A stretch of 64,000 nt of DNA, taken from Konateibacter massiliensis (GTDB lineage: Bacteria; Bacillota; Clostridia; Lachnospirales; Lachnospiraceae). Each line of letters opens with the position of its first letter. Position 1 is the first letter of the stretch. This document shows positions 1 to 8,262 of the stretch, piece by piece. The notes beneath the pieces were generated by a model. It made no database searches. It saw only the letters and a list, made by a program, of their open reading frames with translations, and had not been told where the DNA came from. The translations under genes and the position numbers were made by a program. The stretch lies in assembly GCF_900184995.1 (NCBI RefSeq), contig NZ_LT860097.1:186001-250000 (forward strand). Direction: 5' to 3'.

Positions 1-1
1 A

Positions 2-133
2 GATGCCTACGGTCCTGTATTGCAAGGCTTTGCGCTACCGGTTTGTGATTTTTCGAGAAGTGCGCCGCTGTCAGAGATGATGGGAAATATCATTATGCTT
101 ATCATTCGTGCACAGGAAGACGGAGGAAACTAA
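2..133 (+). CDS. Phosphotransacetylase-type acyltransferase, C-terminal end (partial)
   Basis: The window opens inside this gene; 43 codons and a TAA stop (131-133) are visible. The tail contains GPVLQGFALPVCDFSR followed by a hydrophobic helix. It matches the C-terminus of the phosphate acetyltransferase family, where a Pro-x-x-Gln-Gly ... Pro-Val-x-Asp-x-Ser-Arg segment precedes the last helix. The stop lies one base before the butyrate kinase start, so the two genes are co-transcribed. An acyl-CoA to acyl-phosphate transferase next to butyrate kinase suggests a paired acyl-CoA to acid plus ATP route. Butyrate specificity is inferred only from the neighbour, because the visible tail looks more like Pta than classical Ptb. 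Confidence 0.7.
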   Translation, partial: DAYGPVLQGFALPVCDFSRSAPLSEMMGNIIMLIIRAQEDGGN

Positions 134-134
134 A

Positions 135-1247
135 ATGGCAGATTGTTATAAGATTTTTACATTAAGTCCGGGCTCTACCTCCACAAAGCTTGCGGTGTTT
201 GAGAATGATAAGCTGATATTTAAGGCAAACGTGTCTCACGATCCGGAAAAATTAAAAGGCTTTGCGGAAATCAGCGACCAGCTTTCCTATCGTAAGGAGA
301 CCATTCTGGAGGAGCTTGAAAAAGCAGGAATTTCCCTGAGCGAAATGAACGCCTTTGCTGCATACAGCGGTGGCTTGGAAAGCATGGTCGGAGGCGTATA
401 CCCTGTCAATGACATGATTTTAAAGCACTCCCGCGAGGGAAGAACGGTAAAGCACCCCGCTATTTTGGGAGCACAGCTTATCGATGCATTTTCCAAGGAA
501 TATGGTGCGCCGTCCTTTCTTGTGAATCCGCCTGATGTGGATGAATTTGAGGATTTGGCACGTGTGACGGGAATGAAGGGCATTTACCGGGAAAGCCGTG
601 TCCATGTATTGAATCAGAAGGAAGTGGCGATGCGCTATGCGAAGGAGCTTGGAAAGCGCTACGAGGAATGTAACTTCGTCGTATGCCATGTCGGAGGCGG
701 ACTTTCCGTTACGGCACACAAGCAGGGACTTATGGTGGACGGAAATGATGTGCTAAACGGCGACGGACCGATGGCGCCAAACCGCACCGGTGAACTTCCG
801 GCTGTTCCGCTTATCAAGATGTGCTTCTCGGGTGAGTTTAACGAGAAGGAAATGATAGCAAAGGTGAGCAAAACCGGAGGTCTTTTGGGACACCTTGGTA
901 CAGACAACACCTTAGAGATTACAAAGAGAATCGATGAGGGTGACTTGTACGCAAAGCTCATTTTTGACGGAATGGCATACCAATTGTCCAAATATATCGG
1001 CTCCTATTCAGTTGTACTGGAAGGAAAGGTAGACGGCATTATTTTGACAGGCGGAGTGAGTAACAGCTGTTATTTCACAGACCAGATTACAAAGAGATGT
1101 GCATGGATTGCCCCTGTTAAGATTTACGGCGGTGATTTCGAGATGGAAGCCTTGGCAGCAGGCGCACTTCGCGTCTTAAACAAGGAGGAAGAGCCAAAGA
1201 ATTACACGGGAGATCCTGTTTGGAGTGGTTTTGATTTTGTGAAATAG
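135..1247 (+). CDS. buk: Butyrate kinase
   Basis: This is an acyl kinase of the acetate/butyrate kinase (ASKHA) superfamily that would interconvert butyryl-phosphate plus ADP with butyrate plus ATP in the cytosol. The N-terminal phosphate loop (LSPGSTSTKLAVF), the central CHVGGGLSV stretch, the NGDGPMAPNRTGELP segment and the C-terminal ILTGGVS adenosine motif are all visible. Its 370 residues are close to the usual butyrate kinase length. I start at ATG 135, which has GGAGGAAA eight bases upstream. A start at 108 would lie inside the preceding gene and has no ribosome-binding site. The partner acyltransferase ends one base before. A related short-chain acid kinase (for example branched-chain) cannot be excluded. 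Confidence 0.93.
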   Translation: MADCYKIFTLSPGSTSTKLAVFENDKLIFKANVSHDPEKLKGFAEISDQLSYRKETILEELEKAGISLSEMNAFAAYSGGLESMVGGVYPVNDMILKHSREGRTVKHPAILGAQLIDAFSKEYGAPSFLVNPPDVDEFEDLARVTGMKGIYRESRVHVLNQKEVAMRYAKELGKRYEECNFVVCHVGGGLSVTAHKQGLMVDGNDVLNGDGPMAPNRTGELPAVPLIKMCFSGEFNEKEMIAKVSKTGGLLGHLGTDNTLEITKRIDEGDLYAKLIFDGMAYQLSKYIGSYSVVLEGKVDGIILTGGVSNSCYFTDQITKRCAWIAPVKIYGGDFEMEALAAGALRVLNKEEEPKNYTGDPVWSGFDFVK

Positions 1248-1379
1248 TAAAAAGTACAAAAATATTATTTATATTTAAAAATAATTATGCATTTTGATAA
1301 AAATAGTGGGGCAACAACAAAAGAATAATTGTAATTTAGTTATAACCAAATGGATATAAATGAAAGTTTTTATATGTAT

Positions 1380-1408
1380 TTCACAAATGTATTCGTTGCG
1401 GTTATAAT
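1380..1408 (+). promoter_or_regulatory. Sigma-A type promoter for the flavodoxin/OFA cluster
   Basis: TTCACA (1380-1385), a 17-base spacer and TATAAT (1403-1408) form a near-consensus promoter about 55 bases before the flavodoxin-family gene. The rest of 1248-1463 is AT-rich and holds no gene I can see. It may contain the operator for the LysR regulator encoded downstream, but no specific box is assigned. Confidence 0.7.
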
Positions 1409-1463
1409 TAAATTATCATTACATGTTAAAAAAATAACGAATAGATAAGGAGGAAGTCGTTTT

Positions 1464-2405
1464 ATGAAGATTTTAGGTATTTCTTTTGGAACGCAAAACG
1501 GAAACAACGATGCAGTGTGCAAGGAGGCATTAAAAGGAGCTCAGGAGGCGGGGGCAGAAATTGAGTTTATTAATGTGTTCAAGCTTAACATTAAGCACTG
1601 TACGGGCTGTATTGCATGCGTAAAATCCCTTATGACGGGAAGAGGTAATATGTGTGCGATAAAGGACGATTTTGACTGGCTGCTTGATAAAATGTTAGAT
1701 GCAGATGGTATCGTTGTTGCCGATCCGATTTTTGAAAAAGGCGGAACAGGAATGTTTCACACGATGACAGACCGCTTCGGACCTAGAATGGACAGAGGAA
1801 ACAATTTGATTAGCTGTAAGATTGCAGAGGCTACAGGCGGAAAAGCTCCGGACCCTCGAATTTTGAAGGACAAAGTAATTTCCTACATGGGAATCGGCGG
1901 ATCTGACTGGACAACGAGAGTACAGTGTGATCATGCAATGCATGCATTGACTCCGATGTGGAAGGTAATAGACAATGATTTCTTTAAATGGTCAAAGGGC
2001 ATCATCATGGAGGATGATAAGATGGCGAGAGCGCATCAAATCGGAATCAACATTGCAAAAGCCGCAGAGGATTTTGAAAAGGCAGAGTACCAGGGAGAAG
2101 ACGGCGTATGTCCTCACTGCCACAGCAGAAACTTCTATTTAGATTCGGAATCAACTCATGCAATCTGCTGCCTATGCGGTATTGAGGGTGATGTGGTAAT
2201 TAAGGATGGAAAAGTAAGCTTTGAATTCCCGGAAGAGCAGATTAAGCATGCACATGATACCTTATCCGGCAAGTTTATCCACGGAGACGATATCAAAGAG
2301 AATGAAGGAAAGCTTATGGAAACCCAGAAAACAGAAGCATACAAGGCGCGTGTAAAGTCTTATAAGGACTTTATTCAGTCATCGGTGCCTGTTGCAGCAA
2401 ACTAA
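1464..2405 (+). CDS. Flavodoxin-like NAD(P)H-dependent FMN oxidoreductase with C-terminal zinc ribbon
   Basis: The first roughly 190 residues form a flavodoxin-like fold of the NADPH-dependent FMN reductase family. It has the N-terminal MKILGISFGTQNGNND phosphate loop, the CTGCIACV cysteine cluster and a DD pair before the second strand. The C-terminal third carries CPHC (about residue 218) and CCLCG about 20 residues later, a four-cysteine zinc-ribbon or rubredoxin-like module. This suggests a reductase with an added electron-transfer or metal site. The substrate is unknown. RBS AAGGAGGAAG precedes ATG 1464. It is the first gene of a same-strand cluster with a membrane protein, an OFA carrier, a LysR regulator and an esterase. 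Confidence 0.8.
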   Translation: MKILGISFGTQNGNNDAVCKEALKGAQEAGAEIEFINVFKLNIKHCTGCIACVKSLMTGRGNMCAIKDDFDWLLDKMLDADGIVVADPIFEKGGTGMFHTMTDRFGPRMDRGNNLISCKIAEATGGKAPDPRILKDKVISYMGIGGSDWTTRVQCDHAMHALTPMWKVIDNDFFKWSKGIIMEDDKMARAHQIGINIAKAAEDFEKAEYQGEDGVCPHCHSRNFYLDSESTHAICCLCGIEGDVVIKDGKVSFEFPEEQIKHAHDTLSGKFIHGDDIKENEGKLMETQKTEAYKARVKSYKDFIQSSVPVAAN

Positions 2406-2439
2406 AACTACATATTGAGGGAAGAAAAGGAGAAATAAA

Positions 2440-2901
2440 ATGAACAAACCAGGTCCTAGATTTATAATCGTATTTAACTTAGTTTTGAATTTTCCCATGG
2501 CATTTGCACTGTCAGTAACAGCTCCGATTCTTATGGGACAGGAGGTATTCACCTTGAATCTTGTCGTAAATGTTTTGATTGGCTTTATTTTAGCATGTAT
2601 GATTAATATGCTGCTGCCGATTCAAAAGATTAGCATGGGATTTCCGTCTCTGTTTAAAATAAACCCTGAAAGCTTTGCGGGACGCTTTGTGGGTAACATA
2701 CCGGTTTGCCTGATATTTGTACTTATTATCGGATTTATCTTAACCGCTTATAATGTGAGACAGGTACCGGCATTTCTGTTTGCCTTTATCGGAACCTTTA
2801 TTCCGATCTATGTTGTGTGTTTTATCGTATCAATGATATTCCTTCCGATTGCAATGAAGGCTGGAATGGCTGCGGACAAAAAAGTGAACACAGCGTTATA
2901 A
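2440..2901 (+). CDS. Small four-helix membrane protein (DUF2798-like)
   Basis: This is a 153-residue hydrophobic protein with about four membrane segments (residues 8-30, 38-60, 85-106 and 112-138). The repeated N...P plus hydrophobic pattern (NLVLNFPMAF, NMLLPI) resembles DUF2798-type proteins. No catalytic motif is visible and the function is unknown. It has its own ribosome-binding site and sits 34 bases after the flavodoxin-like gene, so it is probably in the same transcript. A hairpin follows the stop. Confidence 0.6.
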   Translation: MNKPGPRFIIVFNLVLNFPMAFALSVTAPILMGQEVFTLNLVVNVLIGFILACMINMLLPIQKISMGFPSLFKINPESFAGRFVGNIPVCLIFVLIIGFILTAYNVRQVPAFLFAFIGTFIPIYVVCFIVSMIFLPIAMKAGMAADKKVNTAL

Positions 2902-2919
2902 GGATAACAACTATAAATG

Positions 2920-2942
2920 GAGTGTGAGTTAAGCTCACACTC
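2920..2942 (+). terminator. Intercistronic hairpin
   Basis: GAGTGTGAG (2920-2928), a five-base loop and CTCACACTC (2934-2942) make a perfect 9-bp stem. It is followed by an AT-rich stretch without a clean T run. It is probably a partial terminator or mRNA-processing hairpin between the membrane-protein gene and the MFS gene. Confidence 0.5.
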
Positions 2943-2982
2943 TATTATATTGTAAATAAATTGACTAATTGGAGGAAAAAGT

Positions 2983-4218
2983 GTGAAATTAAAGCAAAAG
3001 AGATGGCTTATTTTAGTGATAAGCTGTCTGATTAATCTATGTATCGGCTCACTCTACGCGTGGAGCGTATTTGCTTCACCGATGGCTGACTATATCAACG
3101 GAATCAAGGGACTTAGTTTAAATGCGGGCAGTATGGCAATTGTATTTACCATTGCAAACTCTGTCGGCCCTATTACCATGATTTCGGGCGGCAGCATCAA
3201 TGACAGATTCGGACCGAAGTTTGTTATCTTTGCAGGAGGTATCCTGTTTGGAGGAGGCATGCTTTTGTCCGGCTTTGCTCAAAGTGTGGGCTTTTTGATA
3301 CTGACCTACGGAATTTTTATGGGGCTTGGAATGGGACTGGTATATGGCTGTACGATTAACAATTCCGTTAAGTTTTTCCCTGATAAAAGAGGGCTTATCG
3401 GAGGAATTGCAACCGCTACCTATGGATTAAGCTCTGTTATCATGCCGTTTATTGCAAATGCTCTTATTCAGAATGTCGGAATTACGATGACGTTTAAAAT
3501 CATCGGCGTAGTCTTTTTAGTTGTAATCTGTGCAGGTGCATTCTTTATTGAGAAATGTCCGGCGGACTATGTGCCGGAGGGCTGGACGCCGAAGCAGGCA
3601 AGCGAGACAAAAAAGTCCTCTGCCGACAAAAATTGGAGGGAAATGCTTGCGGACAAACAGTTTTATGTGATGCTTGTTATCTTGACGTGCGGTGCATTTT
3701 GCGGTCTTATGTTTACTTCACAGGCTTCTGCGATTGGGCAGAATATGGTTGGCATGTCGGTTACGGCGGCGACCACAGCAGTTTCCGTACTGGCATTGTT
3801 TAACGCGACGGGACGTATTGCATCAGGTTATATTTCTGACAGGATTGGAAGAATCAATATGTTGGCGATTGCGTTTGTTATCGCACTGGCGGGACTTGGA
3901 ACTTTGTATATGACAGGAAACGGTGATGTAGCAAAATTCTATGTTGGAATTTCGGCAGTTGGTTTTTGCTTTGGCTCTTTTATGGGAATATTTCCAGGCT
4001 TTACAGCGGACCAGTTTGGAACAAGAAATAACAGTGTAAATTATGGAATTATGTTTATTGGTTTTGCCTTTGCAGGCTTTTTCGGACCGACGCTTATGAA
4101 GCAGATTTATACGAGGGACGCGGCTTATCAGAATGCTTTCCTCGCGGCAATCGGCATTTCTGCGGTTGGGCTTTTGCTGACTTTTGTATTTCGGGCTATG
4201 AACAAAAAGGTGGAATAA
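2983..4218 (+). CDS. OFA-type MFS transporter
   Basis: This is a 411-residue, 12-helix major facilitator. The N-terminus RWLILVISCLINLCIGSLYAWSVF and the motif GGSINDRFGPKFV (MFS motif A after helix 2) are typical of the oxalate:formate antiporter (OFA) family. A second motif-A copy, SGYISDRIGRINML, starts the second half. It acts in the cytoplasmic membrane. Members of this family exchange small carboxylates, but the substrate cannot be read from sequence. The start is GTG 2983, with GGAGGAAAAA at 2971-2980. The flavodoxin-like reductase upstream and the LysR and esterase genes downstream suggest uptake and processing of one compound. Confidence 0.83.
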   Translation: MKLKQKRWLILVISCLINLCIGSLYAWSVFASPMADYINGIKGLSLNAGSMAIVFTIANSVGPITMISGGSINDRFGPKFVIFAGGILFGGGMLLSGFAQSVGFLILTYGIFMGLGMGLVYGCTINNSVKFFPDKRGLIGGIATATYGLSSVIMPFIANALIQNVGITMTFKIIGVVFLVVICAGAFFIEKCPADYVPEGWTPKQASETKKSSADKNWREMLADKQFYVMLVILTCGAFCGLMFTSQASAIGQNMVGMSVTAATTAVSVLALFNATGRIASGYISDRIGRINMLAIAFVIALAGLGTLYMTGNGDVAKFYVGISAVGFCFGSFMGIFPGFTADQFGTRNNSVNYGIMFIGFAFAGFFGPTLMKQIYTRDAAYQNAFLAAIGISAVGLLLTFVFRAMNKKVE

Positions 4219-4282
4219 CATAGCGAGATAGGCTATACTAAGAGTATCAGGGCAGTGAGCTTATTAAGGAGAGGGAAGCAAT

Positions 4283-5179
4283 ATGTTAAAAATTAACTTG
4301 CAAAGTATCCATTATTTTTTGAAGGTTGCAGAGACGCTTAATTTTACGGAAGCTGCAAAGGAGCTCTATGTCTCCCAACCGGCACTTAGTAAGCAAATCC
4401 GCCAGCTGGAGCTGTCCGTGGGGGTACAGCTGCTAAAGCGTAATACAAAGCAGGTGGAGCTTACAGAAGGCGGAAAAATTATGTTTAATGCGTGGTCACA
4501 GGCAATCGGCCAGATTAATGATGCACTGGTGCAGGCGCATGAGGCGAACGCGAAAAGCAAAAAGAAGCTTCGTATCGGATTGTTGGAGTTTGGCGGCGTG
4601 ATTGATACTCTTATGCCCTTGCTTGAAAAATATGCCGACAGCCAAGAAGAATTTGAAATCGAGTATGCCACCTATGGTTTTACACAGCTTAAAGAGAAGC
4701 TGAAAAAGCGGGAGCTTGACATTATTTTCTCCTTTTCATCCGAGATACCGGCTCAAAATGCGGGGATATCCTTTCGTATTTTAAAGGATATGGATTTGAA
4801 CATTATTGTATCAAAGAAGAATCGGTTTTATGGCAGAGAAACGCTGGAGGTAAAAGAGTTAAAGGATGAGACTTTTTATATTTTTTCAAACGCTTATTCG
4901 GATGAAGCAAAAAACAGCATTGTGTCACACTGTCAGAAGGACGGCTTTTATCCGGCAAAAATAAAGTTTTTTCCGAATATTACGTCCCTTGCAATTGCTC
5001 TCACCTCGGGGACAGGGGTTACGATAGGATATCGTGTGTTTTTTAGCGATATGGGGGACAGGCTTAAGTTTTTTCCTATTAAAGAGGAGATTGGAAAGCA
5101 CTATATTGTGATGGCGTGGGAAGAAAAGAAGGAAGAACAGCTTCAGGATTTGCTGGAATTTTTGAAGGAACGGATATAA
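4283..5179 (+). CDS. LysR family transcriptional regulator
   Basis: This is a 298-residue LysR-type regulator. The N-terminal winged helix-turn-helix is clear (NFTEAAKELYVSQPALSKQIRQLE, residues about 19-42). It is followed by the linker helix and a periplasmic-binding-like effector domain (residues about 93-295). RBS AGGAGAGGG precedes ATG 4283. It lies 64 bases after the OFA transporter and 28 bases before the esterase, all on one strand. It therefore probably controls this cluster, acting at the promoter near 1380-1408 or autogenously. The inducer is unknown. Confidence 0.9.
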   Translation: MLKINLQSIHYFLKVAETLNFTEAAKELYVSQPALSKQIRQLELSVGVQLLKRNTKQVELTEGGKIMFNAWSQAIGQINDALVQAHEANAKSKKKLRIGLLEFGGVIDTLMPLLEKYADSQEEFEIEYATYGFTQLKEKLKKRELDIIFSFSSEIPAQNAGISFRILKDMDLNIIVSKKNRFYGRETLEVKELKDETFYIFSNAYSDEAKNSIVSHCQKDGFYPAKIKFFPNITSLAIALTSGTGVTIGYRVFFSDMGDRLKFFPIKEEIGKHYIVMAWEEKKEEQLQDLLEFLKERI

Positions 5180-5207
5180 CATTATATTGATTTAAAGGAG
5201 GATTTTC

Positions 5208-6164
5208 ATGCATACGGAAGTAATAAGATTGTACGAGGGAAGAGATGATGTGACGCTGACGGCTTATGTGGTTTCCGATTCACCGGAAATGACAAACGGT
5301 GTGAAGAGACCGGCGGTTTTAATCTGCCCGGGAGGAGCCTATATCAATTGCTCAGACAGAGAAGGAGAGCCAGTGGCATTAAGATTTGCATCCATGGGTT
5401 ACCATGCCTTTGTGTTGCGTTACAGTACATATACAAAGGGAGCGTTTGGCTTTCCTGATTTATCGAAGGAGATTTTGCCAAACGAGCTGTGTCAGCATCC
5501 AAAACCGATGCTGGATATCGGAAAAGCCTTTTTGACGATACGTCAGCATGCGAAGGAATGGCTTGTGGACGTTGATCGGATTGCAGTTTGCGGCTTTTCG
5601 GCAGGGGCACATAATTGTGCAATGTATTCCACCTTTTGGCATACCCCTATATTCGCGGAAGTTTACGGAGAAAAGCCGGAGGTTTTCAGACCGGCGGCAG
5701 CAATTTTGGGTTATACCTTGAGCGACTATCTCTTTATGAAGGAGACAAAGGGAGCTATGAATGCGATGGACAAAATGCTGTTTGAGCTTTCCAACACTGC
5801 TTTACTTGGAACATCTAACCCAAGTGAGGAACAGCTAAATGCAGTAAGTCCTGCATTACATGTATCGAAGCATAACCCGCCGACCTTTCTGTGGGCAACT
5901 GCGGCGGATAGCTTAGTGCCGGTACAGCATTCTATTCGTATGGCACATGCGCTTGCCGATCAGAAGGTGCCGTTTGAGATACATGTTTTTGAGGAAGGTG
6001 CACACGGACTCAGCATCGCGACGCAGGCATCAGCCGGTTCAAAGGCACAGATTAACGCCGATGCCGCAAAATGGGTCGGCTTGGCGGATACTTGGTTATT
6101 AAAGAGAATGGAGCTGCCCTTACCCGAGAAGACAGAGTTTGAGGAAAGTCTTGAGATGGCTTAG
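5208..6164 (+). CDS. Alpha/beta hydrolase (carboxylesterase / acetylesterase type)
   Basis: This 318-residue alpha/beta hydrolase has an oxyanion-hole segment CPGGAY (about residue 43), the nucleophile elbow GFSAGAH (about residue 128), a late Asp in ATAADSLVP and the catalytic His in EEGAHGLS. The family includes acetyl-xylan and feruloyl esterase-like enzymes. It has no signal peptide, so it is cytosolic. RBS AAAGGAGG precedes ATG 5208. It is the last gene of the cluster begun at 1464 and ends at a strong terminator. Whether its substrate is the compound carried by the OFA transporter is not shown by the sequence. Confidence 0.82.
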   Translation: MHTEVIRLYEGRDDVTLTAYVVSDSPEMTNGVKRPAVLICPGGAYINCSDREGEPVALRFASMGYHAFVLRYSTYTKGAFGFPDLSKEILPNELCQHPKPMLDIGKAFLTIRQHAKEWLVDVDRIAVCGFSAGAHNCAMYSTFWHTPIFAEVYGEKPEVFRPAAAILGYTLSDYLFMKETKGAMNAMDKMLFELSNTALLGTSNPSEEQLNAVSPALHVSKHNPPTFLWATAADSLVPVQHSIRMAHALADQKVPFEIHVFEEGAHGLSIATQASAGSKAQINADAAKWVGLADTWLLKRMELPLPEKTEFEESLEMA

Positions 6165-6176
6165 AGGTAAATGTAG

Positions 6177-6229
6177 AATACACTGTTAGATACCGGAGTA
6201 GAATGCCGGTATTTAACGGTGTATTTTTT
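6177..6229 (+). terminator. Rho-independent terminator after the esterase gene
   Basis: AATACACTGTTA (6177-6188) pairs with TAACGGTGTATT (6214-6225) with one mismatch, enclosing an inner stem TACCGG/CCGGTA. A T run follows at 6224-6229. This marks the end of the conserved cluster; the accessory island begins immediately after it. Confidence 0.85.
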
Positions 6230-6554
6230 ATATTCTAAGGAATTTGCTCATGCCAAGTATGTAGTGGGCGTAAATCCTTTTTCTCTGCTTGTCCGGCAAA
6301 GAAGTCATAGCAGCCCATAATTGTTCGGCTGTCATTTTGCGCTCGTAGAGTTCGCAGGGAGTAAGTGAGACGAACAAAATATCATTTTCAATTCCATCGC
6401 CTGCGTCCAGAGAGTCGTGAGCCTTATTGTAAAAGCGGCGGCGAATAAAGTTCCGTTCCAGTCGCTCCGCTTCCAAAAGGGCGGCTTCCACTTCATCAGG
6501 TACCTCAATAAAAAGGTCAGTATTATAAAACAGGTAAAAATCCCAGAAAGGTGT
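6228..6554 (-). pseudogene. Truncated mobile-element sigma-70-like factor
   Basis: The visible reading frame includes FWDFYLFYNTDLFIEVPDEV, then an ERLERNFIRRR segment and LPDKQRKRIYAHYILGMSK. This is the layout of the small sigma-70-like factors found on conjugative and integrative elements of Clostridia. The protein stops four residues after GMSK, where the family continues with a helix-turn-helix, so the DNA-binding end is missing. No ATG is available at the N-terminus either; the frame is open back to about 6581 and the first GTG is internal. The broken 3' end abuts the esterase terminator, which marks an insertion or deletion junction. Confidence 0.65.
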
Positions 6555-6564
6555 CGAGTGAAAA

Positions 6565-6585
6565 ATGAGCGGAATGCCCGCTCAT
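6565..6585. repeat. Short perfect inverted repeat
   Basis: ATGAGCGG (6565-6572), a five-base loop and CCGCTCAT (6578-6585) lie at the 5' side of the sigma-factor remnant on the minus strand. It may be the leader hairpin or old terminator of a lost neighbour. No gene is visible between here and 6738. Confidence 0.45.
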
Positions 6586-6651
6586 AAATTGATTTGATTT
6601 TTGCTCAAAACCGCTGTTCATTGACAATGTAACTATTATGGCATAACTATT

Positions 6652-6704
6652 TACCCACCGAGCAACGTTTTTTTTCTTTTCCGCTCGTGCAGTGGGTATT
6701 TTTT
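6652..6704 (+). terminator. Orphan terminator-like hairpin
   Basis: TACCCAC-CGAGC (6652-6663) pairs with GCTCG and GTGGGTA (6683-6698, with a four-base bulge) and is followed by TTTTTT. It points along the plus strand, yet no plus-strand gene precedes it, so it probably belonged to a gene lost from this island or to a short transcript. TTGACA at about 6621 could be a -35 element, but no good -10 follows it. Confidence 0.4.
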
Positions 6705-6738
6705 CATTTACCTCAAGTTCAGTTGGCCCGAGGTTTTA

Positions 6739-7461
6739 TTAAAACAATCTTTTCCCATCTAAAATATTTATATCAAGCTCTTTCGCTATACTGGTCTGCT
6801 TAAATGGATTTATTTTTCCCACTACACTGTCACGCTTAAAAAATGAGCCTGTATTTTTGAACCAAAATGTTACGTTTGCTTTTACGCATTGTTCACGAAT
6901 ATTAAGCACCCAATCATAGTCACATTCACGAGCGTCTCGCCCCGTTTCGCCACCAACGGTGACATGATCTACTCCATGAAGATACGGTGTCAAATCTATG
7001 GCTTCTAAAAGTGGGGCACAAGCTATAAAACGCCGCTTCATCGGATAGGACAAAAATAACGGAAGCCTTTCGTCTGCTAATTTTTGATTTTCAACAGTAC
7101 ACCCAATATTCACATTGTCATATCCTGCGCCCCAATCTGATGGAAGCGATATGAGAAAACGGTCAATTCGTTTTGTTAAAATCAGAAAATCTATGTCAGT
7201 TCTTTCCTTGATGATAGACCAAACTTCTTTACGCCATTCATCTGCTTCGGGAAGAAAAAAGTCAGTTGCAAAACAGGTCGCAAGAATTTTGTTTCCTTTA
7301 ATGTTGTATTCGCCTTTTGCAGTTTTCCTTATAGGCCAATCAAATTTATCTGTTTTTTGTATGGTGTTTTGACCATAGCGTTTCGCATATGGCCCGTAAA
7401 AATAACAATTTGTGCAGCCATCACTTATTTTGTAACAGCCTGTCCATGGCTCCCAGTTCAT
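6739..7461 (-). CDS. DUF5131 (phage Gp37/Gp68-like) family protein
   Basis: This 240-residue protein opens with NWEPWTGCYKISDGCTNCYFY, the Trp-x-Pro-x-x-Gly-Cys ... Cys-x-x-Cys signature of DUF5131 / Gp37Gp68 proteins. It continues with FFLPEADEWRKEVW, LTKRIDRF and VGGETGRDAR, all typical of this family. The three cysteines look like a radical-SAM-type or other metal site. Members are common on phages and mobile elements, and their biochemical role is not settled. The start ATG 7461 has AGGAGGAACAC just upstream. The full-length appearance contrasts with the decayed genes around it. Confidence 0.8.
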   Translation of the reverse strand: MNWEPWTGCYKISDGCTNCYFYGPYAKRYGQNTIQKTDKFDWPIRKTAKGEYNIKGNKILATCFATDFFLPEADEWRKEVWSIIKERTDIDFLILTKRIDRFLISLPSDWGAGYDNVNIGCTVENQKLADERLPLFLSYPMKRRFIACAPLLEAIDLTPYLHGVDHVTVGGETGRDARECDYDWVLNIREQCVKANVTFWFKNTGSFFKRDSVVGKINPFKQTSIAKELDINILDGKRLF

Positions 7462-7516
7462 AGTGTTCCTCCTCTTGGATGGGTGAAGCCGATGATGGCA
7501 GAAACGCAGCCGCTTG

Positions 7517-7723
7517 TCAAACGCAGCGTTTGAACGTCACCGTCTGTGCCTTCATGGAAATCTTACCCACCTCGTAGCCGTAGGCGAGCAGCTCCTTCTT
7601 GAAGGTTAAAAAGGCGTGATCGATGGGAAAGCTCAGAATCTGTTCAATTTCGGCATAGGTCAGCGCGAAGCTGTTCTCCGTGCGTTGACCTATCGCCTTC
7701 CAAAGTGGCTCATATTTACTCAT
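7517..7723 (-). CDS. Small conserved hypothetical protein
   Basis: This 68-residue protein starts MSKYEPLWKAIGQ and contains LTYAEIEQILSFPIDHAFL and YGYEVGKISMKAQTVTF. I recognise the pattern as a small family of Clostridia in which a short alpha/beta domain begins with SKYxPLW; no function is known. I place the start at 7723 because GGAGG (rc of 7731-7738) sits just upstream; a longer 91-residue frame has no such site. The VOC gene ends 65 bases upstream on the same strand, so it may be the last gene of that transcript. Confidence 0.6.
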   Translation of the reverse strand: MSKYEPLWKAIGQRTENSFALTYAEIEQILSFPIDHAFLTFKKELLAYGYEVGKISMKAQTVTFKRCV

Positions 7724-7788
7724 TGTCCGTCTCCTCCGATCTTGTTTAGAATAAAATAGCGGCTTTGATTTACCAAAGCCGCCGTGTA

Positions 7789-8259
7789 TCACATACCAAA
7801 GCCTAACGCATGCTGTTTTACAACCTCAAGAGGGAACATTGTGCGTGTAGCAACTTCTTCTGCCGACATGCCTTGATTAAAAAAGCGTTTGATAACCGTG
7901 GTCATATCCTCTGCAATTTCTACAATGTGCTTGTCGGGGTCATATACCCGAATATCACGCTGTCCCCACGGGTATTCTTTGATTTCGTGTACCCATTGCA
8001 AACCGGATATGCTTTTCATTTCGACATACACTTTGTCTAAATCTTCTACTTCAAAATAAACTTGAAAGTTGTGTGACTGCTCTTTCACACTATCATCTGC
8101 CAAGCCAACGAGTTCAGCATATCCTTGTTGCAGCGAAAAGCCCTCAAAAGTCACATGTACGCCAATATCCATGACCGCATTTTGGTGAAGTACCTTTTCA
8201 TAAAAGTGTTTGGATGCGGCTATATCCTTAACCGCCAAAAGACAACCTTGATATTTCAT
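7789..8259 (-). CDS. VOC (glyoxalase/bleomycin-resistance) superfamily protein
   Basis: This is a 156-residue vicinal-oxygen-chelate protein. The N-terminal beta-alpha-beta module (CLLAVKDIAASKHFYEKVL) and the second module (FEVEDLDKVY ... YPWGQRDIRVYDPDKHIVEIAE) are visible. The HIVEIAE end carries the usual metal-ligand Glu. A helical tail of about 35 residues (MTTVIKRFFNQGMSAEEVATRT) follows the fold and is unusual for simple glyoxalases. The AraC gene stops three bases upstream, so the two form an operon. The role could be binding or detoxifying a small molecule; the substrate is unknown. Confidence 0.8.
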   Translation of the reverse strand: MKYQGCLLAVKDIAASKHFYEKVLHQNAVMDIGVHVTFEGFSLQQGYAELVGLADDSVKEQSHNFQVYFEVEDLDKVYVEMKSISGLQWVHEIKEYPWGQRDIRVYDPDKHIVEIAEDMTTVIKRFFNQGMSAEEVATRTMFPLEVVKQHALGFGM

Positions 8260-8262
8260 TTT

